The position numbers and the translations under genes were made by a program. From contig NZ_JBFTEH010000010.1 of assembly GCF_041027365.1 (NCBI RefSeq), positions 122,661 through 186,660 of the forward strand: DNA of 64,000 nucleotides, in the 5' to 3' direction. Position 1 is the stretch's first letter. Each line of letters starts with the position of its first letter. This stretch comes from VKMB-3413 sp041027365 (lineage in GTDB: Bacteria; Pseudomonadota; Alphaproteobacteria; Rhizobiales; Rhizobiaceae). The notes under the pieces are model-generated. The model worked only from the letters and a program-made list of their open reading frames with translations, was not told where the DNA came from and made no database searches. Shown piece by piece: positions 18,468 to 26,662 of this stretch.

Positions 18468-19274
18468 TCAGGCTCCCGCCGCGTCCAGCAGCCGCTCGAC
18501 CATGCCGCGATAGCCGCTGCCGAACAGCCTGAGGTGCACCAGCGCCGGCCAGAGCTGGTAGAGGTTGCGGCGCTCGGCCCAGCCGGCATCGAGGTCGCCA
18601 TAGGCCTCGAAGAAGGCGGGGCCGGGGCTGCCGAAGAGTTCCAGCATGGCGATGTCGATCTCGCCATGCCCGTGATAGCAGGCGGGGTCGATCAGGCCGG
18701 AGATGCGCCCGCCCGCAGCAAGGACGTTGCCGGCCCACAGGTCGCCGTGCAGGAGCGCGGCCGGCGGGGTCTTCGGCAGGCGGTTCGACAGATCGCCGGC
18801 GAGCGTCTCCAGCCGCCGGGCGACATCGCCGGGGACATGGGGGCAGTGGGTCAGCAGCCGCCGCTCGGCGTAGAAGCGCGGCCAGTCGTCGGCCGCAGCG
18901 TTCTCGATCGCAACCCTGCCGAAGGCGTAGTCGCCCTCCCAGCCATAGGTGTCGCCGACCGTATTGTGCAGCCGCCGCAGGACCGTGCCGAGGTCGCCCC
19001 AAGCGGAGGGCAGGCTGCCGTCGCTCGGCAGCAGCTCGATCGCCAGCGCCGTCTCGTCGGCGCCGTAGACTTCGGGGGCGGGGGCGGCCGCCGCGCGGAT
19101 CGCCCGCAGCATCGCCGCTTCGATCCGCGGGTTCGGGCCCGTCTTGACGACCGCCCGGCGCCCGTCGCCAAGCCGGATCGTCACGAGATCCGACAGCGAG
19201 CCGCCGCCGGAGGCGCCGCTTGTCCTCAGCGTCCCGCCCATCAGCGCGGCGCCGCGTTCGGCAAGGCCGCTCAT
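18468..19274 (-). CDS. Fructosamine/ribulosamine 3-kinase family protein
   Basis: 268 residues. It has the FN3K (APH-like) fold: LVTIRLGDGRRAVVKTG for the ATP lysine, the LLHGDLWAGNV catalytic loop with Asp, and GLIDPACYHGHGEIDIAML for metal binding. Family members phosphorylate the C3 of sugars attached to protein amines so that the adduct falls off (protein deglycation); bacterial forms mostly prefer ribulosamines and erythrulosamines. The ATG overlaps the stop of the upstream phosphatase gene (ATGA at 19271-19274), which fits the known pairing of these kinases with low-molecular-weight phosphatases. Confidence 0.9.
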   Translation of the reverse strand: MSGLAERGAALMGGTLRTSGASGGGSLSDLVTIRLGDGRRAVVKTGPNPRIEAAMLRAIRAAAAPAPEVYGADETALAIELLPSDGSLPSAWGDLGTVLRRLHNTVGDTYGWEGDYAFGRVAIENAAADDWPRFYAERRLLTHCPHVPGDVARRLETLAGDLSNRLPKTPPAALLHGDLWAGNVLAAGGRISGLIDPACYHGHGEIDIAMLELFGSPGPAFFEAYGDLDAGWAERRNLYQLWPALVHLRLFGSGYRGMVERLLDAAGA

Positions 19275-19744
19275 CGCTCGTCCCGAATCCGCCGGGCGAG
19301 TTCGCGCGCGCCTTCGGTGACGTCCGCCCAGGTGACGTCGAAGCCGGCATCGTCGCCGTAATAGGGATCGGCGACCGCCTCGCCCTCGCGCCCCGGGACA
19401 TGATCGAGGAGGAGGGTCAACTCCGCCGTCGCGTCGGCCGGACGGATGCGCCGCAGATTGCTGAGATTGTCGCGGTCGAGCGCGACGACATGGGTGAATC
19501 GGCGGAAGTCCTCCGGCGTCACCTGCCGCGCCTGGTAATGCGAGATGTCGATGCCGGCGCGCCGGGCCACCGCCTGCGCCCGCCGGTCCGGCGGATGGCC
19601 GAGATGGTAGTCGCCGGTGCCGGCGGAATCCGCCGCGACGTCGAGGCCGATGCGGTCCGCCTCGGCGCGGAAGGCGGCCTCGGCGAGGGGCGAGCGGCAG
19701 ATATTGCCGAGGCAGACGAACAGGACGGCGGGCTTGTCGGACAA
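19271..19744 (-). CDS. Low-molecular-weight protein-tyrosine-phosphatase family protein
   Basis: 157 residues when started at the TTG at 19744, which gives the usual N-terminus a few residues before the P-loop; a TTG at 19795 would give 174 residues, and no ATG is available. The active site loop VCLGNICRSP contains the nucleophilic Cys and Arg, and DPYYGDD carries the general-acid Asp. Although named as tyrosine phosphatase, relatives next to FN3K genes are known to dephosphorylate ribulosamine 5-phosphate, making it a substrate for the kinase. Translation is coupled to the kinase by a four-base overlap. Confidence 0.88.
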   Translation of the reverse strand: MSDKPAVLFVCLGNICRSPLAEAAFRAEADRIGLDVAADSAGTGDYHLGHPPDRRAQAVARRAGIDISHYQARQVTPEDFRRFTHVVALDRDNLSNLRRIRPADATAELTLLLDHVPGREGEAVADPYYGDDAGFDVTWADVTEGARELARRIRDER

Positions 19745-19975
19745 GGGAGGGGCTCTTGGGTTCGCGGGTGGCAGGGAGACTGGCTCGCGCAGCAAGCTGT
19801 CGCGCCGTCGCCGCCTGTCAACGCGCGGGCGGACGCCATGCCGTCAGGCAAAGCCGGCCGCGCTCCGATCTGGCCGATCTGATCCGGATCAATGCGGCAG
19901 GCTTATCGATCGTCATGATGATCAGCGTCGACCCCGTCACCCGAGGTCGTTCGTCAACCAAAAGGAACGATCGTC

Positions 19976-20470
19976 ATGTCCCTCACGGAAGAACCCGGTC
20001 AGGCCGAACGCGTCCTGCTCTTCCTGATCCGCATCTCCATCGGCTGGATGTTCCTCTGGGCCGCCATCCACCATTTCGGCAGCAACGCCTATGTCCACGG
20101 CTTCCTGTCTTCGACCAAGACGTTTCACTTCATCTACGGGCCGCTGGCGGAGTCGTCCTTCCTGCCGGTCGTCGCCTTCCTGGTCGAATACGGCCACCTG
20201 CTGATCGGCCTGTCGCTGATCTCCGGCCTGCTCGTTCGGGTGAGCGCGCCCTTCGCGATCCTCACCATGCTGCTCTACTGGACCGCGCATATGGACTTTC
20301 CGTTCATCGGCTCGGTCAACGACTTCCTGATCGACTACCACCTCGTCTATGCCGCCGCGCTGGGCATCCTGATGGTCCGCCATGCCGGCCACTACTGGGG
20401 CCTCGACGGCTGGGTCGCGAAGAACAAGGTGGTCGAAAGCAGCCAGACCCTGCGCTGGCTGACGGCCTGA
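19976..20470 (+). CDS. DoxX-family membrane protein
   Basis: 164 residues, four hydrophobic segments (about 13-32, 60-80, 86-102, 120-136). LLFLIRISIGWMFLWAAIHHF and the central FLVEYGHLLIGLSLISGLLVR match DoxX/DoxD-type proteins, some of which act as quinone-reducing subunits (thiosulfate:quinone oxidoreductase) while many remain uncharacterised. AAGGAA precedes the ATG. It lies 46 bases upstream of the rquA-like gene on the same strand, so cotranscription is likely, and a link to quinone chemistry is a reasonable guess, not shown. Confidence 0.8.
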   Translation: MSLTEEPGQAERVLLFLIRISIGWMFLWAAIHHFGSNAYVHGFLSSTKTFHFIYGPLAESSFLPVVAFLVEYGHLLIGLSLISGLLVRVSAPFAILTMLLYWTAHMDFPFIGSVNDFLIDYHLVYAAALGILMVRHAGHYWGLDGWVAKNKVVESSQTLRWLTA

Positions 20471-20516
20471 CCGCCCGCCGATCCTTCCGAGCATCACCAG
20501 CCGAGCGATCCTCACC

Positions 20517-21263
20517 ATGACAGCCATGACAGACCCCTGCGTCGCCGCGGGCGACGCAGTGACGGCCGAGCCGCGCGCTCACCGTGCCGCGGTCCCGGCC
20601 TATCTCGAGACCCACTACTGGTGGGCCTATGTCCACCCGAACGCCGTGCGCATCTTTGAGCGCCAGTGGCTCGCCAACATCATCCTCTGGGGCAACTATC
20701 GCCGCCTCGCGGCCGCTGCCCTCGAGACGCTCGGCGAGCGCCTGCCCGGGCGCACGCTGCAGATCGCCTGCGTCTACGGCAACCTGACCGAGCGGATCGC
20801 GGCGCGGGCGGCGGCGAGCGGCGGCCGGCTCGATGTCGTCGACGTGCTGGCGGTGCAACTCGGCAACCTGCGGCGCAAGCTTCCGGACGGCCTGCCGGTG
20901 CGGCTGCTGCGGTCGGACGCGGCAGATCTCAAGGCCGCCGACGCCAGCTACGATCGGGCGCTGATCTTCTTCCTGCTACACGAGCAGCCGGAGGCCGTGC
21001 GCAGCGCGACGCTGAAGGAGGCGTTCCGGGTGGTCCGGCCGGGCGGGCGGATCGTCGTGGTCGAATATGCCCGGCCGACATGGTGGCATCCGCTGCGCTA
21101 CCTCTTCCGGCCGGTGCTCGCGGCGCTGGAACCCTTCGCGCTGGATCTGTGGCGGACCGACTTTCCCGATCTTCTGCCCGCCGGCGCCGCGGTCGCCGCG
21201 ATGACGGCCGAGCGCCGCTTCGGCGGGCTCTACCAGATCGTCACGATCACCGTCGGCGAGTGA
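20517..21263 (+). CDS. rquA: RquA-type rhodoquinone biosynthesis enzyme (methyltransferase fold)
   Basis: 248 residues. It looks like a class I SAM-dependent methyltransferase related to UbiE, but the first glycine-rich SAM loop is replaced by LQIACVYGNLT (residues about 81-91), the substitution typical of RquA. Other RquA features are YLETHYWWAYVHPNAVRIFE (30-49), LANIILWGNYRRL, VVDVLAVQLGNLRRKLP and ALIFFLLHEQP. RquA converts ubiquinone to rhodoquinone by replacing a methoxy group with an amino group; rhodoquinone donates electrons to fumarate reductase under low oxygen. I identify it from remembered family sequence character. The alternative is a generic methyltransferase. It probably forms an operon with the doxX-like gene. 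Confidence 0.8.
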   Translation: MTAMTDPCVAAGDAVTAEPRAHRAAVPAYLETHYWWAYVHPNAVRIFERQWLANIILWGNYRRLAAAALETLGERLPGRTLQIACVYGNLTERIAARAAASGGRLDVVDVLAVQLGNLRRKLPDGLPVRLLRSDAADLKAADASYDRALIFFLLHEQPEAVRSATLKEAFRVVRPGGRIVVVEYARPTWWHPLRYLFRPVLAALEPFALDLWRTDFPDLLPAGAAVAAMTAERRFGGLYQIVTITVGE

Positions 21264-21337
21264 GAGGCAGCGGGGCGCGGTCCGGGACGGGATGCGGCCC
21301 GGCGGTGGCCGGGTTCGAAAACGTTGCTCGCCTGGCC

Positions 21338-21985
21338 CTACTGCGCGAACACGGAGTAGCAGGGGGCGCCGAGGCCGAGAAACCGCACCAGCTTATCGGC
21401 GCCGTCCTCGGGCGCGGCGTCGTTGACGATGCGGGCGAAGCGCTCGGCCGCCTGCGGCAGGCGCAGCGGCACGGCGCGGTCGAGCCGGGCCGCGATCTCC
21501 TCGCGGCTCTCGCGGCCGCGCGCGGCGATGCGGGACAAAAGCACGGCGCGCGGCGCCGTGACCTCGACGACGCCGAGGCGGGGGAAGCGTTCCGCCGCCT
21601 GGTCGAGCGTGCGGCGCGAGAGATTGGCGATCACCGTGCCGCTGGCGGCCACATGGGCGGCGAGCGCGGCGGGCAGCCCGTAGCAGAGGCCGTGCGCCTC
21701 CCAGGAGAGGCAGAAGGCGCCGGCGGCCTTGGCCGCTGCGAAAGCCTCCGGGCTCATCACGTCGTGGTCCTCGACCGCGGCCAGCGCCGGCCGGGTGACG
21801 ACGCGCCGCGCCACGAGGACGCTGCCGTCCTGCGGCAGGCGCTCGGCGGCGAGCCGGATCAGCGTGTCCTTGCCGGCCCCGCTCGGGCCGACGACGGCAC
21901 AGAACAGGCCGGGGGAGGGGGATGCGGAGGGAGCGGCGCCGGAGGCTGCGCCCGGGCCGGTCCCGCTCTCGTCTGCCTCAGACAA
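21338..21985 (-). CDS. phnN: Ribose 1,5-bisphosphate phosphokinase
   Basis: 215 residues from the TTG at 21985, whose codon overlaps the phnM stop (TTGTCTGA); a GTG at 22030 would add 15 residues. The nucleotide-binding loop AVVGPSGAGKDTL and the guanylate-kinase-like body (VVTRPALAAVEDHDVMS, FCLSWEAHGLCYGLP) identify PhnN. It phosphorylates ribose 1,5-bisphosphate to PRPP, the last step of C-P lyase phosphonate use, and can supply PRPP independently. The first about 26 residues are Ala/Ser/Pro-rich and not family-like, so the true start may be later. Confidence 0.88.
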   Translation of the reverse strand: MSEADESGTGPGAASGAAPSASPSPGLFCAVVGPSGAGKDTLIRLAAERLPQDGSVLVARRVVTRPALAAVEDHDVMSPEAFAAAKAAGAFCLSWEAHGLCYGLPAALAAHVAASGTVIANLSRRTLDQAAERFPRLGVVEVTAPRAVLLSRIAARGRESREEIAARLDRAVPLRLPQAAERFARIVNDAAPEDGADKLVRFLGLGAPCYSVFAQ

Positions 21986-23117
21986 CCCGCCGGCCCTCGC
22001 GCCAGACCGAGCGCACCACTGGCGGCTCACCCTTGTGCACGCGCACCCGCACCAGATCGGCGCGCCGGCCCGCCAGGATCGCGCCGCGGTCGGTGAGGCC
22101 GACGGCCTCGGCCGGCGCCTCGGTCACGAGCCGGATCGCGGCCGGCAGCTGCGTCTCGCCGGCGTCCCACAGCTGGAAGGCCGCCTGCAGCATCGAGAAC
22201 GGCACGTAGTCGGACGAGAGGATGTCGAGCACGCCGTGGCGCATCAGCTCCAGCGCCGAGACATTGCCGGAATGCGAGCCGCCGCGCACGATGTTCGGCG
22301 CGCCCATCAGGACGTGCAGGCCGGCCGCGCGCGAGGCTTCGGCCGCTTCGATCGTCGTCGGGAACTCGGCGACATCGACGCCGAGCGCCACCGACTCGGC
22401 GACATGTTCGGCATTGGCGTCGTCATGCGAGGCGAGCGCGATGCCGCGCTCGCGGCAGGCGGCGGCGATCATCCGGCGGCCCTCCGGCGCATAGCGCTCG
22501 GATTCCGCGATGCGCCGCTCGCAGAAGGCGTCGAACTCGGCGTCGGTCAGCCCGTCCTTCTTTTGATAGTAGGCGCGGTAGGCGCCGAGGTCGGCGAACT
22601 GGCGCTGGCCGGGCGCGTGGTCCATCAGCGAGGCGAGCTTCAGCCGCGGATTGTCGACGACCTTCTCGAATCCCTCGATGACGTCGGCGGCGGAGACCTC
22701 GCATCGCAGGTGAATGAAGTGGTCGGCGCGCACCCGGTCCTCGTCGACCGCCTGCCCGATCGCGCGGCCCATGGCCGCGATATCGTCGGAACTGGCGATG
22801 CGGTTCTCGTCGGTGCCGACGCGCAGGGCGTCGAAGACCGTGGTGATGCCGGAGGCGGCGATCTGCGCGTCATGCGCCTGGATCGCCGCCATGCGGTTCC
22901 AGATGACGCGCGGGCGCGGGTGGTAGTGACCCTCGATATGGTCGGTGTGGAGCTCGACGAGGCCGGGAATGATCATATCGCCGCCCATGTCCTCGCCGGA
23001 GCGCGAAGGTCCTTCCGCGACCTCGGCGATCTTGCCGTCGCGCAGCACGAGATGGCCCTCGACGATCGCCTCGGGCGTCACGATTTGGGCGTTGGTCAGG
23101 ATCGTCTCGGCGGGCAT
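21978..23117 (-). CDS. phnM: Alpha-D-ribose 1-methylphosphonate 5-triphosphate diphosphatase
   Basis: 379 residues, usual PhnM length. An amidohydrolase-fold metallohydrolase: MIIPGLVELHTDHIEGHYHPRP (written here as MIIPGLVELHTDHIEGHY) contains the His metal ligands, ADHFIHLRCEVS and the later ALASHDDAN and LDILSSDYVPFSML fit PhnM. It removes diphosphate from ribose 1-methylphosphonate 5-triphosphate before the C-P lyase PhnJ acts. In typical operons phnGHIJKL are adjacent; here upstream is the divergent dusA gene, so the phnM-phnN pair is detached. Overlap with phnN indicates coupling. Confidence 0.93.
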   Translation of the reverse strand: MPAETILTNAQIVTPEAIVEGHLVLRDGKIAEVAEGPSRSGEDMGGDMIIPGLVELHTDHIEGHYHPRPRVIWNRMAAIQAHDAQIAASGITTVFDALRVGTDENRIASSDDIAAMGRAIGQAVDEDRVRADHFIHLRCEVSAADVIEGFEKVVDNPRLKLASLMDHAPGQRQFADLGAYRAYYQKKDGLTDAEFDAFCERRIAESERYAPEGRRMIAAACRERGIALASHDDANAEHVAESVALGVDVAEFPTTIEAAEASRAAGLHVLMGAPNIVRGGSHSGNVSALELMRHGVLDILSSDYVPFSMLQAAFQLWDAGETQLPAAIRLVTEAPAEAVGLTDRGAILAGRRADLVRVRVHKGEPPVVRSVWREGRRVV

Positions 23118-23394
23118 CGCAGGCGTCTCTCGGGTGGTGGCGGCCAGGTCCGCGGGGACGGCGCCCGGGCGGTCCGGTCGCCGCCGCTGCTGAGTCGCGC
23201 GTCACCGCGCAGCTCCGTTGCGGAGCGGCATCTGGTCGATCCCCGCGGCGGACGTCAAGTGACGGTTTGACGTCAGCCGGGGACCGGCAACCCCCGCGCT
23301 GCGCCCGGCGGTTGCCTGGCGCTTCCGCGAAGGCCATATGCGGTGTCGCAGCCCGCAGCCTGTCCTTGACCCGAGAACTCCTTCCGACCGTCGC

Positions 23395-24417
23395 ATGACC
23401 CATTCAGCCGCCCATCCCGTCGCCCCAGGCGCCCGTTTCGCCGTGGCACCCATGATCGACTGGACCGATCGCCACTGCCGTTTCTTCCATCGGCAGCTGA
23501 CGCGGCGGGCATTGCTCTACACGGAGATGATCGTCGACCAGGCGATCCTTCACGGCGACCGCGACCGGCTGCTCGGCTTCGATGCGGCAGAGCATCCGGT
23601 GGCGCTGCAGATCGGCGGCTCGGATCCTCAGAGGCTGGCGAAGGCCTGCGCGATCGCGTCCGAGTACGGCTATGACGAGATCAACCTCAATGTCGGCTGT
23701 CCGTCCGACCGGGTGCAGTCCGGCACCTTCGGCGCCTGCCTGATGCGCACGCCCGGGCTCGTCGGCGAATGCCTGGCGGCGATGGCGGAGGCGAGCAAGG
23801 TTCCGGTGACGGTGAAGTGCCGGATCGGCGTCGACGAGCAGGATCCGGAGGAAGCGCTCGACGCGCTGGCGGATGCCGCGGTCGCCGCCGGTGTCAGGAC
23901 GATCTGGGTGCATGCGCGCAAGGCTTGGCTGCAGGGGCTCAGCCCGAAGGAGAACCGCGACATCCCGCCGCTCGACTACGGCCGGGTGCACCGGCTGAAG
24001 GCGCGGCTGCCGCAGGCCTTCGTCGGCCTCAACGGCGGGCTGAAGACGATCCGGATGGCCCAGGAGGCGACCGGGCCGCTCGACGGGGTGATGCTCGGTC
24101 GCGCCGCCTACCAGACGCCGGACATCCTGGGCGAGGTGGATTCCGCCTTCTACCGCGAGCCGGAGCGGCCGGTGGACTATCCCGCGCTGGTCGCGGCGAT
24201 GGCGGACTATGCCGACCGGCACATGGCGGCCGGCGGCAAGCTCGGCCAGGTCACCCGCCACATGACCGGCCTATTCACCGGCCTTCCCGGCGCGCGGCGC
24301 TGGCGGCAGATCCTTTCGGAGGGCGCCAACCGGCCGGACGCCTCGCCGCGGCTGATCTATGAGGCGTTTGCGCAGGTGCGGCTGGAGCCGGCGGCGGGCG
24401 CGCGCGACGCGGCTTGA
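23395..24417 (+). CDS. dusA: tRNA-dihydrouridine(20/20a) synthase
   Basis: 340 residues from ATG 23395 (MTHSAAHPVAPGARFAVAPM); the open frame extends 19 codons upstream without homology. Flavin enzyme reducing uridine 20/20a in the tRNA D-loop with NADPH. Visible motifs are AVAPMIDWTDRHCR, EINLNVGCPSDRVQ with the catalytic Cys, VPVTVKCRIGVDEQD, WVHARKAWLQGLSPKENR, and GVMLGRAAYQTP, the DusA-subfamily set. It stands alone, divergent from phnM across about 280 bases in which I see no further gene. Confidence 0.95.
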   Translation: MTHSAAHPVAPGARFAVAPMIDWTDRHCRFFHRQLTRRALLYTEMIVDQAILHGDRDRLLGFDAAEHPVALQIGGSDPQRLAKACAIASEYGYDEINLNVGCPSDRVQSGTFGACLMRTPGLVGECLAAMAEASKVPVTVKCRIGVDEQDPEEALDALADAAVAAGVRTIWVHARKAWLQGLSPKENRDIPPLDYGRVHRLKARLPQAFVGLNGGLKTIRMAQEATGPLDGVMLGRAAYQTPDILGEVDSAFYREPERPVDYPALVAAMADYADRHMAAGGKLGQVTRHMTGLFTGLPGARRWRQILSEGANRPDASPRLIYEAFAQVRLEPAAGARDAA

Positions 24418-24541
24418 GGCGAGATCCGGAACGGGTCGGGGCGCCGTAAGTCGCGACATCGGAGACCGATCGACGCCGGGACCGCCGGCTCCCGCGACCG
24501 GCCTTGATGCATTCGCCGCCGATGCGGCCTAAGACGCGGCC

Positions 24542-25366
24542 ATGACCAGCCTCGCCGACGCCCACCTCCTCACCCTCGTTCCTCCGCTGATCGCCGCCGC
24601 GCTCGTCGCCGGATTCCTCGCCGGCCTGTTCGGCATCGGCGGCGGGGCGATCTACGTGCCGGTGCTCTACCAGACCTTCGAGGGGCTCGGCATTCCGCAT
24701 GCGGTGACGATGCACCTCGCCATCGGCTCCTCGATCGCGATCATCGTGCCGACCTCGCTGCGCTCGCTGATGGCGCACTGGAAGAAGGGAGCGGTCGACC
24801 GCAAGCTCCTGAAGGAATGGGTGGTGGCGGTGCCGCTCGGCGCCGTCGCCGGAGCGCTCGTCGCGGCGGCGGCCTCGTCGGGCGAACTGCGTGCCATCTT
24901 CGCCGTGCTCGCCTTCCTGCTGGGGCTGAAGCTGATCCTCGGGCGGATCACCTTCATGCTCGGCACCGACCTGCCGGGCCTTGCCGGACGATCGATCGCG
25001 GGGTTTGCGATCGGCGTCCTGTCGGCGCTGATGGGGATCGGTGGCGGCGTCCTCAACAACACCTTCATGACGCTCTACGGCCGGCCGATGATCCAGGCGG
25101 TGGCGACCAGCGCCGGCGTCGGGGCGCTGATCTCGGTGCCGGGGCTGCTGGCCTATATCGTCGGCGGCTGGGGCGAGGCGGGGCTGCCGCCGGTCAGCCT
25201 CGGCTATGTCAGCGTCCTCGCCGTGCTTCTGGTCGCGCCGGTGTCGATCCTCGTCGTGCCGCTTGGGGCCAGCCTGGCGCACCGGCTGACGCGCCGCCAG
25301 CTGGAGCTCGGCTTCGGCTGCTTCCTGCTGATCGTCGCGGCCCGCTTCGCCTACAGCCTGATCTGA
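24542..25366 (+). CDS. TSUP-family (TauE/SafE) sulfite/sulfonate exporter-like permease
   Basis: 274 residues with about eight hydrophobic segments in two halves, each beginning with a glycine-rich loop: GLFGIGGGAIYVPVL (N half) and LSALMGIGGGVLNNTFM (C half), the duplicated TSUP signature. Family members move sulfite, sulfoacetate or other organosulfonate anions across the inner membrane. Substrate is not indicated by neighbours. It converges with the aspartic protease gene with only 12 bases between stops. Confidence 0.87.
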   Translation: MTSLADAHLLTLVPPLIAAALVAGFLAGLFGIGGGAIYVPVLYQTFEGLGIPHAVTMHLAIGSSIAIIVPTSLRSLMAHWKKGAVDRKLLKEWVVAVPLGAVAGALVAAAASSGELRAIFAVLAFLLGLKLILGRITFMLGTDLPGLAGRSIAGFAIGVLSALMGIGGGVLNNTFMTLYGRPMIQAVATSAGVGALISVPGLLAYIVGGWGEAGLPPVSLGYVSVLAVLLVAPVSILVVPLGASLAHRLTRRQLELGFGCFLLIVAARFAYSLI

Positions 25367-25378
25367 CGGGACGCGGCC

Positions 25379-26086
25379 TCAGTCGGTCAGGATCAGCCGG
25401 TTGCCGCGGAAGTCGTAGGAGGTGAGGGTGTCGAGGAAGCTCATGCCGAGCAGGACGACGCCGAGGCCTTCGCCCTCGGTGACGGCGGCGGAGACGTTGT
25501 GGCGCACGATGCCGCCGATCTTCACCGTCTTCAGCCGCACGGGCGCGGCGCGGGCGAGGCCGTTCGCCGTCATCACCTGCTGGGTGTAGTTCAGCGCCTT
25601 CGGGTCGATGCCGATCAGCCGCGCCGTCTCGGCATCCATGGCGACGGTCGATGCGCCGGTGTCGACGATCATCGGGGCTTCCTCGCCGTCGATGGTGCCG
25701 TTCAGGTGGAAATGGCCGTCCGACCCGCGCACGGCCATGAACTGGCGGCCCTTCGAGCCGTCGACCGCGACCAGGGTTCCGGGAACGAGGACCGCGTAGA
25801 TGCGGTTCTTCAGCGCCTGGAACTCCGGGGCATAGGCATAGGCGCCGACGAGGACGACGAAGAACAGGCCCCAGACGATGGCGCTCTTGAGGGCGAAGGC
25901 GAGCCGGGTGCGAAGAAGGATCACCAATCCGGAGGCGAGGACCGCGCCCCACACGCCGACATAGGCGAGGCTGGCGAACTTGTCGTCAGGTATGCCGGCG
26001 ATCGCGCCGCCCTGATGAAGCACCAGCGCCAGGCAGGCGACGCCGAGAACGGCGAGGATGCCCCAGAGGAACAGGTTACTGCGCAT
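25379..26086 (-). CDS. Membrane-anchored retropepsin-like aspartic protease (TIGR02281 type)
   Basis: 235 residues from ATG 26086. Three N-terminal hydrophobic segments (about 5-24, 34-52, 60-80) lead to a periplasmic domain with the aspartic protease motif MIVDTGASTVAM and the second family block GEGLGVVLLGMSFLDTL, ending SYDFRGNRLILTD. This matches the clan AA, TIGR02281 family of alphaproteobacterial membrane proteases, which have a single DTG and probably dimerise. Natural substrates are unknown. The start overlaps the end of the DUF1289 gene by 11 bases, so the two are cotranscribed. Confidence 0.87.
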   Translation of the reverse strand: MRSNLFLWGILAVLGVACLALVLHQGGAIAGIPDDKFASLAYVGVWGAVLASGLVILLRTRLAFALKSAIVWGLFFVVLVGAYAYAPEFQALKNRIYAVLVPGTLVAVDGSKGRQFMAVRGSDGHFHLNGTIDGEEAPMIVDTGASTVAMDAETARLIGIDPKALNYTQQVMTANGLARAAPVRLKTVKIGGIVRHNVSAAVTEGEGLGVVLLGMSFLDTLTSYDFRGNRLILTD

Positions 26087-26321
26087 CGCGCCGCCCGGCG
26101 GCAGACTGCCGCGCCCTTGTCGTCGCGTCACGGGCAAGCGATTCCGTCTCCGCGGCCCGGCCGGCGAGGCGCGCCGGAAGGCTGGCCATGACCTCGCGCC
26201 GGACCTCGGGCGAAAAGCCGAGCCAGCCGGCGATCTCGTCGGCGGTGCGTCCGCAGCCGAGACAGAACCCGCTCTGCGGGTCGAGCCTGCAGACCTTCGT
26301 GCACGGGGTCTCGATGCCCAT
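26076..26321 (-). CDS. DUF1289 domain cysteine-cluster protein
   Basis: 81 residues from ATG 26321 (MGIETPCTKVCRLDPQ). The pattern ETPCTKVCRLDPQSGFC followed by LGCGRT gives four cysteines likely to bind zinc or iron, then RTADEIAGWLGFSPEVRRE, as in DUF1289. The C-terminal tail is basic and alanine-rich. Function is not known. It is the first gene of a pair with the aspartic protease, overlapping by 11 bases, a recurrent arrangement in Hyphomicrobiales as far as I recall. Confidence 0.85.
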   Translation of the reverse strand: MGIETPCTKVCRLDPQSGFCLGCGRTADEIAGWLGFSPEVRREVMASLPARLAGRAAETESLARDATTRARQSAAGRRDAQ

Positions 26322-26662
26322 CAACGTCGCGCCGCCCGGATGTTCGTCCTTGCCATCCCGCAGGATATGGCGGCGGGCCGCGATTCCCGCAAGCATTCCG
26401 CGTGCGGGCGACGGCGACTGCCGCGCGGGGGTCCGCCACCGGCGATCCCCGACGCACCGTGGAGCCGGCCTTGCCAGAGCCGCCCTCGGCCTGCGATCCG
26501 CAGCTAACTGTCTGTAGTCACGACTGCTATCTGTCTTCCCGATCGCGAAACCTGAGTACGCCGCTCGCATTAACGCCGGCGAGGGGCCGATACCCCGACA
26601 GGGTATAGGAAGGGCGGTTGCATGGTGCAGGCGCCGGCCTCTTTTCCCAAGGGACCAGGACC
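26322..26662. other. Intergenic region before the manganese catalase gene
   Basis: About 340 bases between divergent genes. No protein gene is recognised. It holds the CsoR-type operator at 26590-26606 listed separately, and a short AT-richer patch near 26505-26570 (including TAACTGTCTGTAGTCACGA) that may contain the catalase promoter. Confidence 0.5.
26590..26606 (+). promoter_or_regulatory. CsoR/RcnR-type operator upstream of manganese catalase
   Basis: ATACCC, five bases (CGACA), GGGTAT: a perfect 6-base inverted repeat with a G/C-tract centre, the architecture recognised by CsoR, RcnR and FrmR family repressors. It lies 57 bases before the catalase ATG at 26663. A member of that family is encoded just downstream of the catalase. 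Confidence 0.65.

Noticed and set aside
20517..21263. Calling this gene ubiE
   Set aside because: The glycine-rich SAM motif is absent and the N-terminal YWWAY block is not found in UbiE; RquA fits better.
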